From NCBI RefSeq assembly GCF_051014685.1, contig NW_027478592.1, positions 186,001-250,000 on the forward strand: a stretch of 64,000 bases of DNA, written 5' to 3'. The stretch's first letter is position 1. Every line of letters starts with the position of its first letter. A model generated the notes under the pieces. The model was not told the origin of the DNA, ran no database searches, and worked only from the letters and a program-made list of their open reading frames with translations. Both the position numbers and the translations under genes were made by a program. Origin of the DNA: Ptiloglossa arizonensis (taxonomy: Eukaryota > Arthropoda > Insecta > Hymenoptera > Colletidae). Shown here in pieces: positions 62,911 to 64,000 of the stretch.

Positions 62911-64000
62911 CTCGAAACAAATAACTACAAAGGCCTAGGGGGAAAATACACATACCCTTTTAATCGGGCGAGGTTCTGCTTTCAAATGCAACAGGAATTT
63001 CTCGAGTTCGTCAATCCGTTCGCGAGATGTGGGAGTTTGAAGTTAAGGAATGGTAGAGAAACCATCAAAATTTTCGCGAGACTGATACTCGAAACCAATA
63101 ACTGGAATGGGGGTCAAAGTACACACACCATTGGATTCGGGCGAGTATCTACTTTCAGATGCAAAAGGAATTTCTCGAATTTGTCAATCGGTTCGGGAGA
63201 TATGGGAGTTAGGATTTAAGAGATGGTTGAGAAACCATCAAAATTTTCGCAATTCTGATGCTAGAAACGAATAACTGCAATGGCCTAGGGGAAAAGAACA
63301 CACACCATTGTAATCGGGCGAGTTTCTACTTTCAGATGCAACAGGAAATTCTCGAGTTCGTCAATCGGTTCGCGAGATATGGGAGTTAGGAGTTAAGGAA
63401 TGGTTGAGAAACCATCAAAATTTTCGCTGGTCTGATACTCGAAACCAGTAACTGGAATGGCCTAGGGGAAATGTACACACACCAATGTAATCGGGCGAGT
63501 TTCTACTTTCAGATGCAGCAGGAATTTCTCGAGTTCGTCAATCGTTTCGCGAGATATATGAGTTTGAACTTAAGAGATGGTTGAGAAACAATCAAAATTT
63601 TCGCAAGTCTGATAATCCACACCAATAACTGGAATGGCCTAGGGGAAAAGTACACACAACATTGTAATCGGGCGAGTTTCTACTTTCAGATGCAGCAGGA
63701 ATTTCTCGAGTTCGCCAATCTGTTCGCGTGATATGGGAGTTTGAAGTTAAGGAATGGTTGAGAAACCATCAAAATTTTCGCTGGTCTGATACTCGATACC
63801 AGTAACTGGAATGGCCTAGGGGAAATGTACACACACCAATGTAATCGGGCGAGTTTCTACTTTCAGATGCAGCAGGAATTTTTCGAGTTCGTCAATCGGT
63901 TCGCGAGATATATGAGTTTGAAGTTAAGAGATGGTTGAGAAACAATCAAAATTTTCGCAAGTCTGATACTTGACACCAATAACTGGAATGGCCTAGGGGA
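62911..64000 (+). repeat. Copy of 59910-60999 (offset 3001), running off the window
   Basis: CTCGAAACAAATAAC at 59910 pairs with 62911, and GATAATCCACACC near 60609 pairs with one near 63610, at the same 3001-base offset. The match still holds at the right edge. It includes the GGGCGAGGTTCTG, GGAATGGGGG (here GGGGGTCAAAG), CGTTTCGCGAGATATATGAG and TTCGCCAATCTG monomers. Confidence 0.8.
63867..64000 (+). repeat. Partial monomer at right window edge
   Basis: The last copy is cut after monomer position 134, just past CCTAGGGG. The array therefore continues beyond the right edge, so neither array border is in the window. Confidence 0.9.

Larger units (their letters stand above)
1..64000 (+). repeat. 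177 bp satellite DNA array, about 361 head-to-tail monomers
   Basis: The same 177 bp unit recurs in one orientation from the first to the last base. Landmarks seen in nearly every copy are ATGCAACAGG or ATGCAATAGG, CTCGAG, TTCGCGAG, the GGTTGAGAAACCATC stretch, CTCGAAACCAATAAC, CCTAGGGG and GTAATCGGGCGAG. The first complete copy starts at 13 and the last starts at 63867, a span of 63854 bases, which is 361 monomers of 176.9 on average. The net shortfall comes from small deletions. A hand count on a consensus gives 55 A, 46 T, 43 G and 33 C. No insertion of foreign DNA and no inversion was seen. A nucleosome-sized monomer in a long homogeneous array with higher-order repeats is typical of eukaryotic centromeric or pericentromeric satellites. 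That role is inference, since the sequence cannot show kinetochore occupancy. I do not recognise the family or host. Confidence 0.97.
40501..64000 (+). repeat. Satellite domain C (CGAATAACTG / TTAGGAGTTAAGAG-type monomers)
   Basis: Diagnostic variants are GATGCTAGAAACGAATAACTG, GGGAGTTAGGAGTTAAGAGATGG, CGAAATATCGGAGTT, CAATCGGTTCGCGAG and GTAATCGGGAGAG or GGGAGTGTCTCTCC. A few of these appear sporadically earlier, for example near 24.35 kb and 36.73 kb. From about 42.6 to 46.8 kb the domain is interrupted by B-type monomers that look copied from 35.9-40.5 kb. The most regular HOR of the window, a 1239 bp heptamer, lies at 54301-58018. No gene or mobile element was found. Confidence 0.7.

Noticed and set aside
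16..63900. XhoI, NruI and AvrII-like palindromes as functional elements
   Set aside because: CTCGAG, TCGCGA and CCTAGG are in most copies simply because the monomers share ancestry. Conservation beyond the monomer average was not measured.
1..64000. CRISPR array
   Set aside because: The repeats are 177 bp, contiguous and without unique spacers, and they vary throughout. That is a satellite and not repeat-spacer architecture.
1..64000. Protein gene with long internal repeats (177 is divisible by three)
   Set aside because: All three forward frames of a typical monomer contain a stop (TGA at 70-72, TGA at 53-55, TAA at 114-116), and reverse frames are also closed in most copies.
1..64000. Known centromere satellites (human alpha, Arabidopsis 178 bp, rice CentO, maize CentC)
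   Set aside because: None of the landmark words match what I remember of those families. Similar monomer length alone is not evidence. A database search would settle identity.

Overview
The whole window is one uninterrupted, head-to-tail tandem array of a satellite DNA with a 177 bp monomer. About 361 full copies fit between the first complete monomer at base 13 and the partial last copy starting at 63867. Every copy lies in the same orientation. I found no gene, RNA gene, transposon, CRISPR array or unique sequence on either strand. Only small indels break the period. The longest open frames (60-100 codons) are the same few peptides repeated, and they arise because 177 is divisible by three.

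Such an array points to a eukaryotic genome, most likely a centromeric or pericentromeric block, because the monomer is nucleosome-sized and organised in higher-order repeats (HORs). I do not recognise the family: it is not human alpha satellite, Arabidopsis 178 bp repeat, rice CentO or maize CentC as I remember them. The host could be a plant or an animal. The consensus is about 43% GC with 10 CpGs per monomer (observed/expected about 1.25 by hand count), so it is not CpG-depleted.

Monomer map, counting from the ATGCAA start: XhoI-like CTCGAG at 16-21, NruI-like TCGCGA at 35-40, a dyad ATGGTT-GAGA-AACCAT at 65-80, AAAATTTT at 82-89, AvrII-like CCTAGG at 126-131, and a CENP-B-box-like 16-mer at 146-161.

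Layout. Domain A (1 to about 23.7 kb) has mainly GATATGGAAG-type monomers with 5-, 7- and 11-monomer HORs. Domain B (about 23.7-40.5 kb) has GATATGGGAG-type monomers with 11- and 13-monomer units, including a 1944 bp duplication. Domain C (about 40.5-64 kb) has monomers marked by GATGCTAGAAACGAATAAC and GTTAGGAGTTAAGAGATGG. It is interrupted at about 42.6-46.8 kb by a block of B-type monomers copied from about 35.9-40.5 kb. The most regular HOR is a 1239 bp heptamer in three copies at 54301-58018. Boundaries were read by eye from diagnostic variants and are accurate to roughly a monomer unless an exact offset is stated.
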